7,477 nt of DNA from CAYJOG01 sp964371695 [NCBI: uncultured bacterium] (GTDB lineage Bacteria > CAYJOG01). The stretch covers positions 1 to 7,477 of the forward strand of contig CAYJOG010000131.1 of the NCBI GenBank assembly GCA_964371695.1, written 5' to 3'. The notes beneath the pieces are model-generated. The model was not told where the DNA came from and did no database searches. It was given only the letters and a program-made list of their open reading frames with translations. The position numbers and the translations under genes were made by a program. Positions 1 to 5,468 of this stretch are shown here, piece by piece (within the stretch, counting starts at the first letter, position 1; each line of letters opens with the position of its first letter).

Positions 1-333
1 GAAATCAAAACCCTGGCGGTCACCGGCCACGTGCCCATGCCCAACAGCAACACCGAAAGCCCCCACAACCGTTATTTCATCGAGCCGAAGGCCCTGCTGA
101 AGGCCGAGCGGGAGCTGGACGACAATGATCAGGCCATGGTGGGGTTTTATCATTCTCACCCCGATCACCCGGCTCGCCCCAGCGCCACCGATCTGAAGTT
201 CAGCGCCGGGCCGGTCTACTGGTACGTCATCGTGTCGGTACACCAGGGCAAAAAGCGCGACTTCACCGCCTGGCGGCTCAGCCCGGATGAGAAGGAATTC
301 TGGCCGGAGGAAGTTATTATCATTGACCCTTGA
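1..333 (+). CDS. JAMM/MPN+ (M67 family) metallopeptidase, 5' end outside the window
   Basis: The open frame enters at base 1 and stops at 331-333, so only the C-terminal 110 codons are present. The zinc signature is complete: His-Ser-His at 151-159, then seven residues, Ser at 181-183 and Asp at 190-192, which fits H-x-H-x7-S-x2-D of JAMM proteases. The flanking text (NTESPHNRYFIEP, then GFYHSHPDHPARPSATD) is typical of the bacterial Mec/HcyD/QbsD group, which cleaves after the Gly-Gly of small sulfur carriers. The catalytic Glu that normally lies near the N-terminus is off the left edge and cannot be checked. The next gene encodes a carrier with a residue beyond Gly-Gly, which is the expected substrate. 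The inferred role is cytoplasmic processing of that carrier, or release of an amino acid from it. The family call is firm; the substrate is inferred from context. Confidence 0.93.
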   Translation, partial: EIKTLAVTGHVPMPNSNTESPHNRYFIEPKALLKAERELDDNDQAMVGFYHSHPDHPARPSATDLKFSAGPVYWYVIVSVHQGKKRDFTAWRLSPDEKEFWPEEVIIIDP

Positions 334-362
334 GCCGGTTGTGGACCAGTTGGTCAACCGGC
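334..362 (+). other. Intergenic hairpin between the JAMM and carrier genes
   Basis: GCCGGTT (334-340) pairs perfectly with AACCGGC (356-362). Inside, GACCA (344-348) can pair with TGGTC (351-355). It begins directly after the JAMM stop codon and ends 20 nt before the carrier's Shine-Dalgarno. There is no T-tract, so it is not a standard terminator. It could be an mRNA processing or stability element that sets different expression levels for peptidase and carrier. That role is inference; the pairing is directly visible. Confidence 0.5.
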
Positions 363-395
363 AAAGCGGCAAAATCAACATAAGGAGTTCGTTTC

Positions 396-674
396 ATGGC
401 CGTGAAAATTCGTATTCCCACCGCGCTCAGGCAATATGCGGGAGACCAGAAAGACGTAGCGGTGGAGGGCGGCACCGTGCAGGAACTGATGGACAACCTG
501 GTGGCCACCCACCCCGCCATCAAAAAGAACCTGTTCGACGACGAAGGCAAGATACGCAACTTCGTGGTGGTTTATGTGGATGACGAAGACATTCGTTATC
601 TGGACGGCATGAACACCCAGGTGAGCGAAAACAACATGGTGGCCATTGCGGCGGCCATTGCCGGGGGTTGTTGA
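396..674 (+). CDS. MoaD/ThiS-family (CysO-like) sulfur carrier protein with encoded Gly-Gly-Cys C-terminus
   Basis: This 92-residue protein has a ubiquitin-like beta-grasp pattern: a VKIRIPTALRQYAG first strand and turn, a TVQELMDNL helix, a middle NFVVVYVDDEDIRYLDG segment and a terminal MVAIAAAIAGGC strand. The middle segment resembles CysO/MoaD-like carriers more than ThiS. In this family the C-terminal Gly-Gly is adenylated and converted to a thiocarboxylate. Here Gly90-Gly91 is followed by Cys92 (codon 669-671) and then TGA, so the primary product is capped. Capped carriers uncapped by a JAMM protease are known (QbsE with QbsD, HcyS with HcyD), and a JAMM gene lies 62 bp upstream. The start is ATG 396, with AAGGAG at 382-387 and 8-nt spacing. 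The E1-like activator lies downstream beyond a repeat element. The likely final acceptor is a cysteine or homocysteine synthase, which is not visible. Confidence 0.92.
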   Translation: MAVKIRIPTALRQYAGDQKDVAVEGGTVQELMDNLVATHPAIKKNLFDDEGKIRNFVVVYVDDEDIRYLDGMNTQVSENNMVAIAAAIAGGC

Positions 675-680
675 AGATTA

Positions 681-862
681 TCCCCTCTCCCCTTTATGGG
701 GAGAGGGTGGCGCGTGAGTAGGGCGGGCGTCCTCGCCCGCCTGAGCGCGAAGCGCGAAACTGCCGGGTGAGGGGTGGACCATAAATAGAAAACCCAAAAA
801 GGTGGTTTTTTCTTATGAATAAACCCCTCACCCCAACCCTCTCCCCATAAAGGGGAGAGGGG
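681..862. repeat. MITE/REP-like inverted-repeat element
   Basis: A 26-bp sequence at 682-707 (starting CCCCTCTCCCCTTTAT) recurs as an exact reverse complement at 837-862. Each arm is itself nearly palindromic (CCCTCTCCCC/GGGGAGAGGG around TTTAT or ATAAA). Inner pairings add structure: GGGTGAGGGGT (765-775) with ACCCCTCACCC (823-833), and GGCGGGCG (722-729) with CGCCCGCC (734-741) around a TCCT loop. No reading frame inside looks like a protein; the antisense frames simply translate the repeat. The imperfect flanks GAAGATTATCC (673-683) and GAAGGTTGTCC (863-873) could be a degenerate target duplication, but they overlap the arm and may be chance. The start of another copy sits at the right window edge. 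It is a dispersed non-coding repeat; mobility is inferred. Confidence 0.8.
722..741. repeat. Perfect GC-rich hairpin inside the repeat element
   Basis: Eight base pairs, GGCGGGCG (722-729) with CGCCCGCC (734-741), close a TCCT loop. It is followed by a second small GCGC-GAA-GCGC hairpin at 745-755. There is no adjacent T-run, so it is not called a terminator. It probably forms part of the folded RNA or DNA of the surrounding element. Confidence 0.55.
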
Positions 863-995
863 GAAGGTTGTCCGACTCTCCAATTGATGTTGCCACTTTC
901 CAACGGCGCCTCACCTGAAAAGAAACACACGGTTGGGGAACCCATCAACCCCAGCAACCAAACCTGCTTGAATGACTTTCGCAAAGGAACCCATC
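863..995 (+). other. Leader region of the E1-like gene, no further gene seen
   Basis: Together with the repeat element this makes a 321-nt stretch (675-995) without a protein gene. After the repeat ends I see no convincing -35/-10 pair and no tRNA or riboswitch pattern. The only clear signal is the ribosome binding site AAAGGAA at 983-989. An ATG at 972 is in frame with the downstream gene but has no useful Shine-Dalgarno. Confidence 0.5.
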
Positions 996-2171
996 ATGAG
1001 CACCCCCGTTTCACCCCTGGAACTCACACACGACGAAAGCCGTCGTTATGGCCGCCATCTCATCATGCCCGAAGTGGGCGTGAAGGGGCAGCTCAAGCTG
1101 AAGCAGGCCAGTGTGCTGTGTATTGGCGCAGGGGGCCTGGGCAGCCCGCTCATGATGTATCTCGCGGCGGCGGGCATCGGGCGCATCGGCATTGTGGACT
1201 ATGACGTGGTGGACCACAGCAACCTGCAACGGCAGATCATTCACGGCAGCGCCGACGTGGGCAAACCCAAGCTGGAAAGCGCCGCCCGGCGCATCAAGGA
1301 CATCAACCCCAATGTGGAGGTCATCTCCTTCAACGAACCTTTCACCGCCGAAAGCGCCCGGCGCATCGTGAAAGATTTTGATTATGTGGTGGATGGCACC
1401 GACAACTACCCCACCCGTTATCTCGTCAACGACGTGTGCGTGCTCGAGGGCAAGGTGAACATCTACGGCAGCATCTTTCGTTTCGAGGGGCAGGCCACGG
1501 TGTTCGACGCCAAAAACGGCCCCTGCTACCGATGTATCTATCCCGAACCCCCGCCGCCGGGCCTGGTGCCCAACTGCGCCGAGGGAGGGGTGCTGGGGGT
1601 GCTGCCGGGCATTGTGGGCGTCATGCAGGCCACCGAGGTGATCAAGCAGATTCTGGGGGCAGGCGACAGTCTGGTGGGGCGTCTGGTGCAGTTCGACGCA
1701 CTGGAAATGAAGTTCCGCGAGTTCAAAATCCGCAAAAATCCTGACTGCGTGTTGTGCTCTGATCACCCCACCGTCACCGAACTGATTGACTACGAAGCCT
1801 TTTGCGGCGCGCCCGCCCACGACGGTGTGCAGACGGCTGTCTCAAGCGGCGAGGACCTCATCATCACCGCCGAGCAGCTCAAGGCCCGCATGGACGCAGG
1901 CGACGGGTTTCTGCTGGTGGACGTGCGCAACCCCGAAGAATGGGAAATCAACCGCCTGCCCGGCGCCCGGCTGGTGCCGCTGCCCGAAATCGAAAGGCGT
2001 CTGGACGAGTTCAACGTGAGCGGCGAAATCGTGCTGTATTGCCACAAGGGCGTGCGCAGCATGCGGGCGCTGGAAAAACTCCAGTCGGTGGGTTACAAAA
2101 ACCTGAAAAGCCTGGTGGGCGGCGTGGACCTGTGGGCGCAGAAGATTGACACGGAGATGCTGCGGTATTGA
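996..2171 (+). CDS. MoeB/ThiF-type E1-like adenylyltransferase fused to a C-terminal rhodanese domain (MoeZ/MOCS3-like)
   Basis: This is a 391-residue two-domain enzyme. The E1-like domain (about 15-255) has the ATP-binding loop GAGGLGSP at 44-51, then NLQRQ and DGTDNYPTRY. It has two zinc Cys pairs (C177/C180 and C251/C254) and the E1-type Cys194 in PNCAEGG. The rhodanese domain (about 290-388) has LLVDVRNPEEW, with Asp309, and the active loop CHKGVRS, with Cys349. Known relatives adenylate the Gly-Gly end of a carrier and pass persulfide sulfur to it, giving a thiocarboxylate. The GGC-tailed carrier and JAMM peptidase upstream are the expected partners. Start ATG 996 has AGGA at 985-988 with 7-nt spacing; the in-frame ATG 972 lies upstream of that site and is less likely. 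The gene may be separated from the carrier transcriptionally by the repeat. A role in molybdopterin or thiamin sulfur transfer cannot be excluded, but no such pathway genes are present. Confidence 0.94.
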   Translation: MSTPVSPLELTHDESRRYGRHLIMPEVGVKGQLKLKQASVLCIGAGGLGSPLMMYLAAAGIGRIGIVDYDVVDHSNLQRQIIHGSADVGKPKLESAARRIKDINPNVEVISFNEPFTAESARRIVKDFDYVVDGTDNYPTRYLVNDVCVLEGKVNIYGSIFRFEGQATVFDAKNGPCYRCIYPEPPPPGLVPNCAEGGVLGVLPGIVGVMQATEVIKQILGAGDSLVGRLVQFDALEMKFREFKIRKNPDCVLCSDHPTVTELIDYEAFCGAPAHDGVQTAVSSGEDLIITAEQLKARMDAGDGFLLVDVRNPEEWEINRLPGARLVPLPEIERRLDEFNVSGEIVLYCHKGVRSMRALEKLQSVGYKNLKSLVGGVDLWAQKIDTEMLRY

Positions 2172-2196
2172 CCGGCACCGGCCCTCCGGCCATTGC

Positions 2197-2224
2197 TTGA
2201 CACCGCAAGCCGGAACCCTAAAAT
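2197..2224 (+). promoter_or_regulatory. Probable sigma70-type promoter of the secE operon
   Basis: TTGACA at 2197-2202 is a full -35 consensus. TAAAAT at 2219-2224 matches five of six -10 bases, and the spacer is 16 bp. Transcription would start near 2231, about 30 nt before secE. The site falls in the gap after the E1 gene and just before the housekeeping cluster, where a promoter is expected. Confidence 0.7.
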
Positions 2225-2233
2225 AGGCGCTCA

Positions 2234-2250
2234 CTCGCCACGGGCGAGGG
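2234..2250 (+). promoter_or_regulatory. Small hairpin overlapping the secE ribosome binding site
   Basis: CTCGCC (2234-2239) pairs with GGCGAG (2243-2248) around an ACG loop. The only Shine-Dalgarno-like run, GAGGG at 2246-2250, lies partly in the 3' arm and 10-11 nt from the secE ATG. Folding could moderate SecE translation. The pairing is seen; the effect is inferred. Confidence 0.4.
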
Positions 2251-2260
2251 ATGGTATCGC

Positions 2261-2494
2261 ATGTCTACACAAGCAGAAAAACCACAGGCCCAGGGCCAGG
2301 TCGGCAACCCCTTCAAGGGGGGCGCGGGCTTTTTGCGCGACGTCATCGCCGAGAGCAAACGGGTGGTGTGGCCCACCATGGCAGACACCCGCGCCGCCAC
2401 CGCCACGGTGCTCATCATGGTGAGCATTCTGGGACTTTATCTGGGTGGTGTTGATTTTCTGGCCAGCCAATTCATGAGTCTTCTTCCCTTTTAA
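2261..2494 (+). CDS. secE: Preprotein translocase subunit SecE
   Basis: SecE is the small essential clamp of the SecYEG inner-membrane channel. The 77-residue product has the conserved amphipathic region FLRDVIAESKRVVWPT (residues 24-39; the WPT motif is a hallmark). A single hydrophobic span follows at about 47-69. This is the short one-helix form found in most bacteria, not the three-helix enterobacterial form. The first 22 residues are polar and Gly/Gln-rich and look unstructured. nusG follows 81 bp downstream, the near-universal neighbour. ATG 2261 is chosen because it leads the SecE frame; another ATG at 2251 is in a different frame. The Shine-Dalgarno is weak and partly paired in a hairpin. 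Confidence 0.95.
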   Translation: MSTQAEKPQAQGQVGNPFKGGAGFLRDVIAESKRVVWPTMADTRAATATVLIMVSILGLYLGGVDFLASQFMSLLPF

Positions 2495-2575
2495 CTGGCC
2501 AAAACGGCCCCGCCCTCACCCCAGGCGGATTCACACAACCGGGTTAACGCGCAAAGGTTCCAAAGGAGAAAGGTT

Positions 2576-3121
2576 TTGATTCCCACTCTCGCAAGCCCCA
2601 ATCACAAGTGGTACATCATCCACACCCTCTCCGGCCAGGAAGACAAGGTCAAGGCCACGCTGGAGCGCAAGCTGGGTTCAACCCCGGTGGGCCAGAGCGT
2701 GGACCAGATCATCATTCCCACCGAAGAACACATGGAACTGGTGCGCGGCAAGCGCAAGGTGGTCAAACGCAAGATTTATCCCGGCTACATCCTGATCAAC
2801 ATGAACTACAACCCCACCGTGTGGCACGTCATCAAGAGCACCCACGGCGTGATGGGGTTTCTGGGTGAGCGCGACAAACCCACGCCGTTGCCCGAAGGCG
2901 AGGCCAACAGCATTCTCAAACGGGCCGGGCTTTCCACCCCCAAGCTGCGCATTCACTGGAAGGTGGGCGACGGCGTGCGGGTGCTGCAAGGCCCCTTCGC
3001 CAGCTTCACCGGCATGGTCAAGGAACTGGACGAACAAAAAGAGCGCGTCACCGTGCTGCTCACGTTCCTGGGCCGCGAAACCCCGGTGGAACTCAATTTT
3101 GACCAGATCGAACAGGTTTAA
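2576..3121 (+). CDS. nusG: Transcription termination/antitermination factor NusG
   Basis: NusG binds RNA polymerase through its N-terminal domain and contacts Rho or ribosomal S10 through its C-terminal KOW domain, coupling transcription to termination or translation. The 181-residue product shows the NGN domain (KWYIIHTLSGQEDKV from residue 11, then KRKIYPGYILI at 64-74 and GVMGFLG at 91-97). The KOW domain starts near KVGDGVRVLQGPFASFTG (129-146). The length is normal. The start is TTG at 2576, with AAAGGAG at 2562-2568 and 7-nt spacing; no upstream or nearby ATG gives a better start. The N-terminal stretch before KWY is about eight residues longer than in many homologues. It lies between secE and rplK in what looks like one operon. 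Confidence 0.96.
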   Translation: MIPTLASPNHKWYIIHTLSGQEDKVKATLERKLGSTPVGQSVDQIIIPTEEHMELVRGKRKVVKRKIYPGYILINMNYNPTVWHVIKSTHGVMGFLGERDKPTPLPEGEANSILKRAGLSTPKLRIHWKVGDGVRVLQGPFASFTGMVKELDEQKERVTVLLTFLGRETPVELNFDQIEQV

Positions 3122-3145
3122 GGAAAAGAAACAAGGAGAAGCACC

Positions 3146-3598
3146 ATGGCGGCGCCCAAAAAAGGTAAAAAAGTCACTGGCTACATCAAGTTGCAGGTCG
3201 AAGGCGGCAAGGCCAACCCCGCCCCGCCCATCGGCCCGGCCCTGGGCCAGCACGGCCTGAACATCATGGAGTTCTGCAAGGCGTTCAACGAACGCACCAA
3301 AGAAAAGCAGGGTCAGCTCCTGCCGGTGGTCATCACCATTTACGCCGACAAGTCGTTCACCTTCGAAATCAAGACCCCGCCGGTGAGCTTTCTCATCAAG
3401 CAGGAACTCGCGATAAAAAGCGGCTCGCAAAAACCCGGACGCGACATCGTGGGCGCCATCACCCACGAGCAGATCCAGAAAATCGCCGAGAACAAGATGA
3501 AGGACATGAACACCGACAGCGTGAAATCGGCCATGAAAACCGTGGCGGGCACCGCCCGCAGCATGGGCCTGAGAATCCAGGGAGGAGCCTTGTCGTGA
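3146..3598 (+). CDS. rplK: 50S ribosomal protein L11
   Basis: L11 binds the GTPase-associated region of 23S rRNA at the base of the L7/L12 stalk. The 150-residue product has the N-terminal signature [20 protein letters not shown], then [17 protein letters not shown]. The RNA-binding C-terminal domain ends in [10 protein letters not shown]. It is slightly longer than the usual 141-142 residues, with a few extra Lys-rich residues at the start and an added tail GGALS that runs into the rplA start. AAGGAG at 3133-3138 sits 7 nt before ATG 3146. The TGA stop overlaps the rplA GTG (bases 3595-3598), suggesting translational coupling. Confidence 0.97.
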   Translation: MAAPKKGKKVTGYIKLQVEGGKANPAPPIGPALGQHGLNIMEFCKAFNERTKEKQGQLLPVVITIYADKSFTFEIKTPPVSFLIKQELAIKSGSQKPGRDIVGAITHEQIQKIAENKMKDMNTDSVKSAMKTVAGTARSMGLRIQGGALS

Positions 3599-4293
3599 AA
3601 ACCAGCAAACGCATGAAAGCCGCCTATGAAAAGGTGTCTGGCCTGACACCCACCGCCGAGCCGGTGGCCATTTTCAAGGCCATCAAAGAGGCCCCCGCCA
3701 CCAAGTTTGACCAGACGGTGGAAGTGGCCGTGCGCCTGGGCATCAACTCCCAGAACGCCGACCAGCAGGTGCGCGGCACGCTTTCGCTGCCCCACGGCAC
3801 GGGTCGCACGCCCCGCATTCTGGTGGTCACCAAGGGCGAAAAACTCAAAGAGGCAGAAGACGCCGGGGCAGACTTTGTCGGTTCTGATGAAATCCTCGAA
3901 AAGATTCAGGGCGGCTGGCTGGACTTTGACATGATGATCGCCACCCCCGACATGATGCCCGTTCTGGGAAAGTTGGGTAAAGTGCTCGGCCCCCGCGGCC
4001 TCATGCCCAACGCCAAAAGCGGCACCGTCACCGTCAACCTCAAAGAAGCCGTGGAAGATTTCAAGAAGGGCCGGGTGGAGTATCGCGCCGACAAGTTCGG
4101 CATTGTGGCGCTGCCCATCGGCAAGGTGTCCTTTTCTGAAGAAGCCCTGGCCGAGAACCTCGCCTCGGTCATGCGCACCCTGGTGCGGGTGCGGCCGTCC
4201 AGCTTCAAGGGCCAGTATGTGCGCACCGTGTTTGTGAGCACCACCATGGGTCCCAGCGTGAAGCTCGACACCAACCTGGCCACAACACTGTAA
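3595..4293 (+). CDS. rplA: 50S ribosomal protein L1
   Basis: L1 forms the mobile stalk beside the ribosomal E site and, in many bacteria, represses its own operon. The 232-residue product is full length and has the strongly conserved segment [20 protein letters not shown] (118-137), followed by [10 protein letters not shown] and the C-terminal [14 protein letters not shown]. The start is GTG 3595 inside a GTGA overlap with rplK, with GGAGG at 3581-3585. The N-terminal [13 protein letters not shown] is typical of L1. An L1-binding mRNA site is expected somewhere in the operon leader, but I could not identify one with confidence. Confidence 0.97.
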   Translation: MKTSKRMKAAYEKVSGLTPTAEPVAIFKAIKEAPATKFDQTVEVAVRLGINSQNADQQVRGTLSLPHGTGRTPRILVVTKGEKLKEAEDAGADFVGSDEILEKIQGGWLDFDMMIATPDMMPVLGKLGKVLGPRGLMPNAKSGTVTVNLKEAVEDFKKGRVEYRADKFGIVALPIGKVSFSEEALAENLASVMRTLVRVRPSSFKGQYVRTVFVSTTMGPSVKLDTNLATTL

Positions 4294-4329
4294 AACGGAG
4301 TTTTTGCAACGACTGAATGACACAGCCCC

Positions 4330-4445
4330 TATACCCCACTGAAGAGAGCAGGTGCTTCGGCTTAATTTCCTGCGGAGGTGGCCACCGGGAAGTCTCTCGT
4401 GGACCACTTGGGCAAAAGGCGCAAGTTTCCACGAGAGGAGGTGAT
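4330..4445 (+). promoter_or_regulatory. L10 leader: autoregulatory mRNA element upstream of rplJ
   Basis: The block GAAGAGAGCAGGTGCTTCGG, then CTTAATTTCCTGCGGAGGTG (4341-4380) closely resembles the L10-leader consensus: purine-rich GA-containing strand, GCAGG, small loop, TTAAT, CCTGC, GAGGTG. GCAGG (4348-4352) pairs with CCTGC (4369-4373), and GC-TTCG-GC (4354-4361) caps it. A second long hairpin follows. CTCTCGTGGA (4394-4403) pairs perfectly with TCCACGAGAG (4428-4437), with ACTTG/CAAGT inside. Its 3' arm runs into the AGGAGG Shine-Dalgarno at 4436-4441. In known cases the L10-L12 complex binds the kinked stem and represses rplJ-rplL. Here masking of the ribosome site is the likely mechanism (inferred). 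Confidence 0.85.
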
Positions 4446-4449
4446 TCCC

Positions 4450-4974
4450 ATTCCCATCACCAAAGCAAAAAAAGAAACCAGCATCGCTGAGCTGAAAACC
4501 ATGGTGGACGGCGCAGCCGTGGTGCTGTTTGCCGACTACATGGGCCTGACAGTGAGCAAGGCCGGCGATCTGCGCAAGCAGCTCAAAGACAACGGCGCGC
4601 AGATGCGGGTGATCAAAAACACCCTGGCCCGCAAAACCTTTCAAGATCTTTCTGGCGCAGAAATCCCTGATGATTTCTGGCAAGGCCCCCTGGCGGTGGT
4701 CACCGGCAACGACGCGGTGCTCACCACCAAAACCCTGCTGGCCTTTTTGAAAGAAGCCGAAGTCGGCTCAGTCAAGGCGGGCATCGCCGAAGGCGCGTTC
4801 GTAAACAAAGCCTACGTCGAAAAACTCAGCCGCATGCCCAGCCGCGAAGAAAACCTCGCGCGCATTCTGGGGGCGCTCAAGTCCCCCGTCAGCAAGGTGC
4901 ATTCCCAGCTTCGCTGGCCCATGCAAAAGCTCGTGCTCACGCTCAAAGCCGTGGGCGAAAAAAAGGCGTCCTAA
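4450..4974 (+). CDS. rplJ: 50S ribosomal protein L10, probably starting at a rare ATT codon
   Basis: L10 anchors the L12 dimers of the ribosomal stalk to 23S rRNA. The conserved body runs from ETSIAELKTMV through VVLFADYMGLTV and RVIKNTLARK to the C-terminal helix that binds L12. The frame is open upstream to GTG 4378, but that part lies inside the structured L10 leader, so it is not taken as coding. There is no ATG in the right place. AGGAGGTGAT (4436-4445) is a ten-base match to the 16S tail, and ATT 4450 follows with ideal 8-nt spacing from AGGAGG, giving MPITKAKKETS and 174 residues, normal for L10. GTG 4441 and ATT 4444 lie on or too close to the Shine-Dalgarno. The gene identity is certain; the ATT start is a strong inference that needs protein N-terminal data. 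Confidence 0.9.
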   Translation: MPITKAKKETSIAELKTMVDGAAVVLFADYMGLTVSKAGDLRKQLKDNGAQMRVIKNTLARKTFQDLSGAEIPDDFWQGPLAVVTGNDAVLTTKTLLAFLKEAEVGSVKAGIAEGAFVNKAYVEKLSRMPSREENLARILGALKSPVSKVHSQLRWPMQKLVLTLKAVGEKKAS

Positions 4975-5013
4975 GCGCCAACCCATTCAAAAAAACCTCT
5001 GGAGGAAATCAAC

Positions 5014-5391
5014 ATGTCTGCAATCACCCCCGCTCAGGTGCTCGACGCCATTGACACCTGGACCATGGTCCAGGTCAACGAACTGGCCGAAGGCCTGCAA
5101 GACAAATATGGCGTGGCCGCCGTGGCCGCCGTGGCCGCTGGCCCCGCCGCCGCCGGCCCTGCCGAAGAAGTCGAAGAAAAAACCGAATTCAACGTGAAAC
5201 TCACCGAAGTCGGCGAGAAGAAAATCGATGTCATCAAGGCCGTGCGCCAGGTGACGGCACTGGGTCTGAAAGAAGCCAAAGACCTGGTGGAAAGCGCCCC
5301 CAGCGTGGTCAAAGAGGCCGTGACCAAAGAAGAAGCCGCCACCATCAAGGCCGCCATCGAGGCCGCCGGCGGCAAGGTGACCGTGGAATAA
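5014..5391 (+). CDS. rplL: 50S ribosomal protein L7/L12
   Basis: L7/L12 forms the multicopy stalk that recruits translational GTPases. The 125-residue product has the N-terminal dimerisation domain (about 1-32) and an Ala/Gly/Pro hinge (about 34-52). The conserved C-terminal domain starts near [21 protein letters not shown] and contains [11 protein letters not shown] and a terminal [14 protein letters not shown] at 5001-5005 lies 8 nt before ATG 5014. It follows rplJ by 39 bp, and a strong terminator follows 33 nt after its stop. rpoB, the usual next gene in this cluster, is absent. Confidence 0.97.
   Translation: MSAITPAQVLDAIDTWTMVQVNELAEGLQDKYGVAAVAAVAAGPAAAGPAEEVEEKTEFNVKLTEVGEKKIDVIKAVRQVTALGLKEAKDLVESAPSVVKEAVTKEEAATIKAAIEAAGGKVTVE
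5113..5139 (+). repeat. Three 9-bp tandem repeats encoding the rplL hinge
   Basis: GTGGCCGCC occurs twice in succession (5113-5130), followed by GTGGCCGCT (5131-5139). Each unit encodes Val-Ala-Ala, so changes in copy number would stay in frame and alter the flexible hinge length only. Confidence 0.7.
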
Positions 5392-5423
5392 TCCCGGTCC
5401 CGGAAATCTGTTTTGTCAAAAGG

Positions 5424-5454
5424 AGCGGCGGTGAGAACACCGCCGCTTTTTTTT
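5424..5454 (+). terminator. Strong rho-independent terminator after rplL
   Basis: AGCGGCGGTG (5424-5433) pairs perfectly with CACCGCCGCT (5438-5447) around an AGAA loop. It is followed by an unbroken T-tract ending at 5454. This ten-bp GC-rich stem plus eight T residues is a textbook intrinsic terminator, and it ends the secE-rplL cluster. Confidence 0.93.
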
Positions 5455-5468
5455 GGTAGGCTTTTGAC

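Noticed and set aside
596-984. Two short minus-strand frames across the intergenic repeat
   Set aside because: Their text (for example SPLWGEGWGEG) is just translation of the CCCCTCTCCCC-type repeat arms.
1011-1820. Antisense open frame (269 codons) opposite the E1-rhodanese gene
   Set aside because: Same reason: no recognisable domain, and the + strand carries full E1 motifs.
1-2171. Ubiquitin-like protein conjugation or antiphage (Bil-type) system
   Set aside because: JAMM, ubiquitin-fold and E1 proteins are shared, but there is no E2-like gene and the E1 carries a rhodanese domain, which points to sulfur transfer.
2171-2196. GGCC-CTCC-GGCC as a terminator after the E1-rhodanese gene
   Set aside because: It is only four base pairs with no T-tract.
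2678-3649. Antisense open frame (323 codons) opposite nusG and rplK
   Set aside because: It has low-complexity shadow composition and lies opposite certain genes.
4378-4449. Upstream extension of rplJ to GTG 4378 (24 extra residues)
   Set aside because: This stretch is inside the L10 leader and holds a perfect 10-bp stem. The extra residues do not resemble an L10 N-terminus, and the strong Shine-Dalgarno lies downstream at 4436-4441.
3340-4683. Long antisense open frame (447 codons) opposite rplK, rplA and rplJ
   Set aside because: It is His/Gly-rich, resembles no protein family and mirrors three highly conserved ribosomal genes; long antisense frames are common in GC-rich coding DNA.
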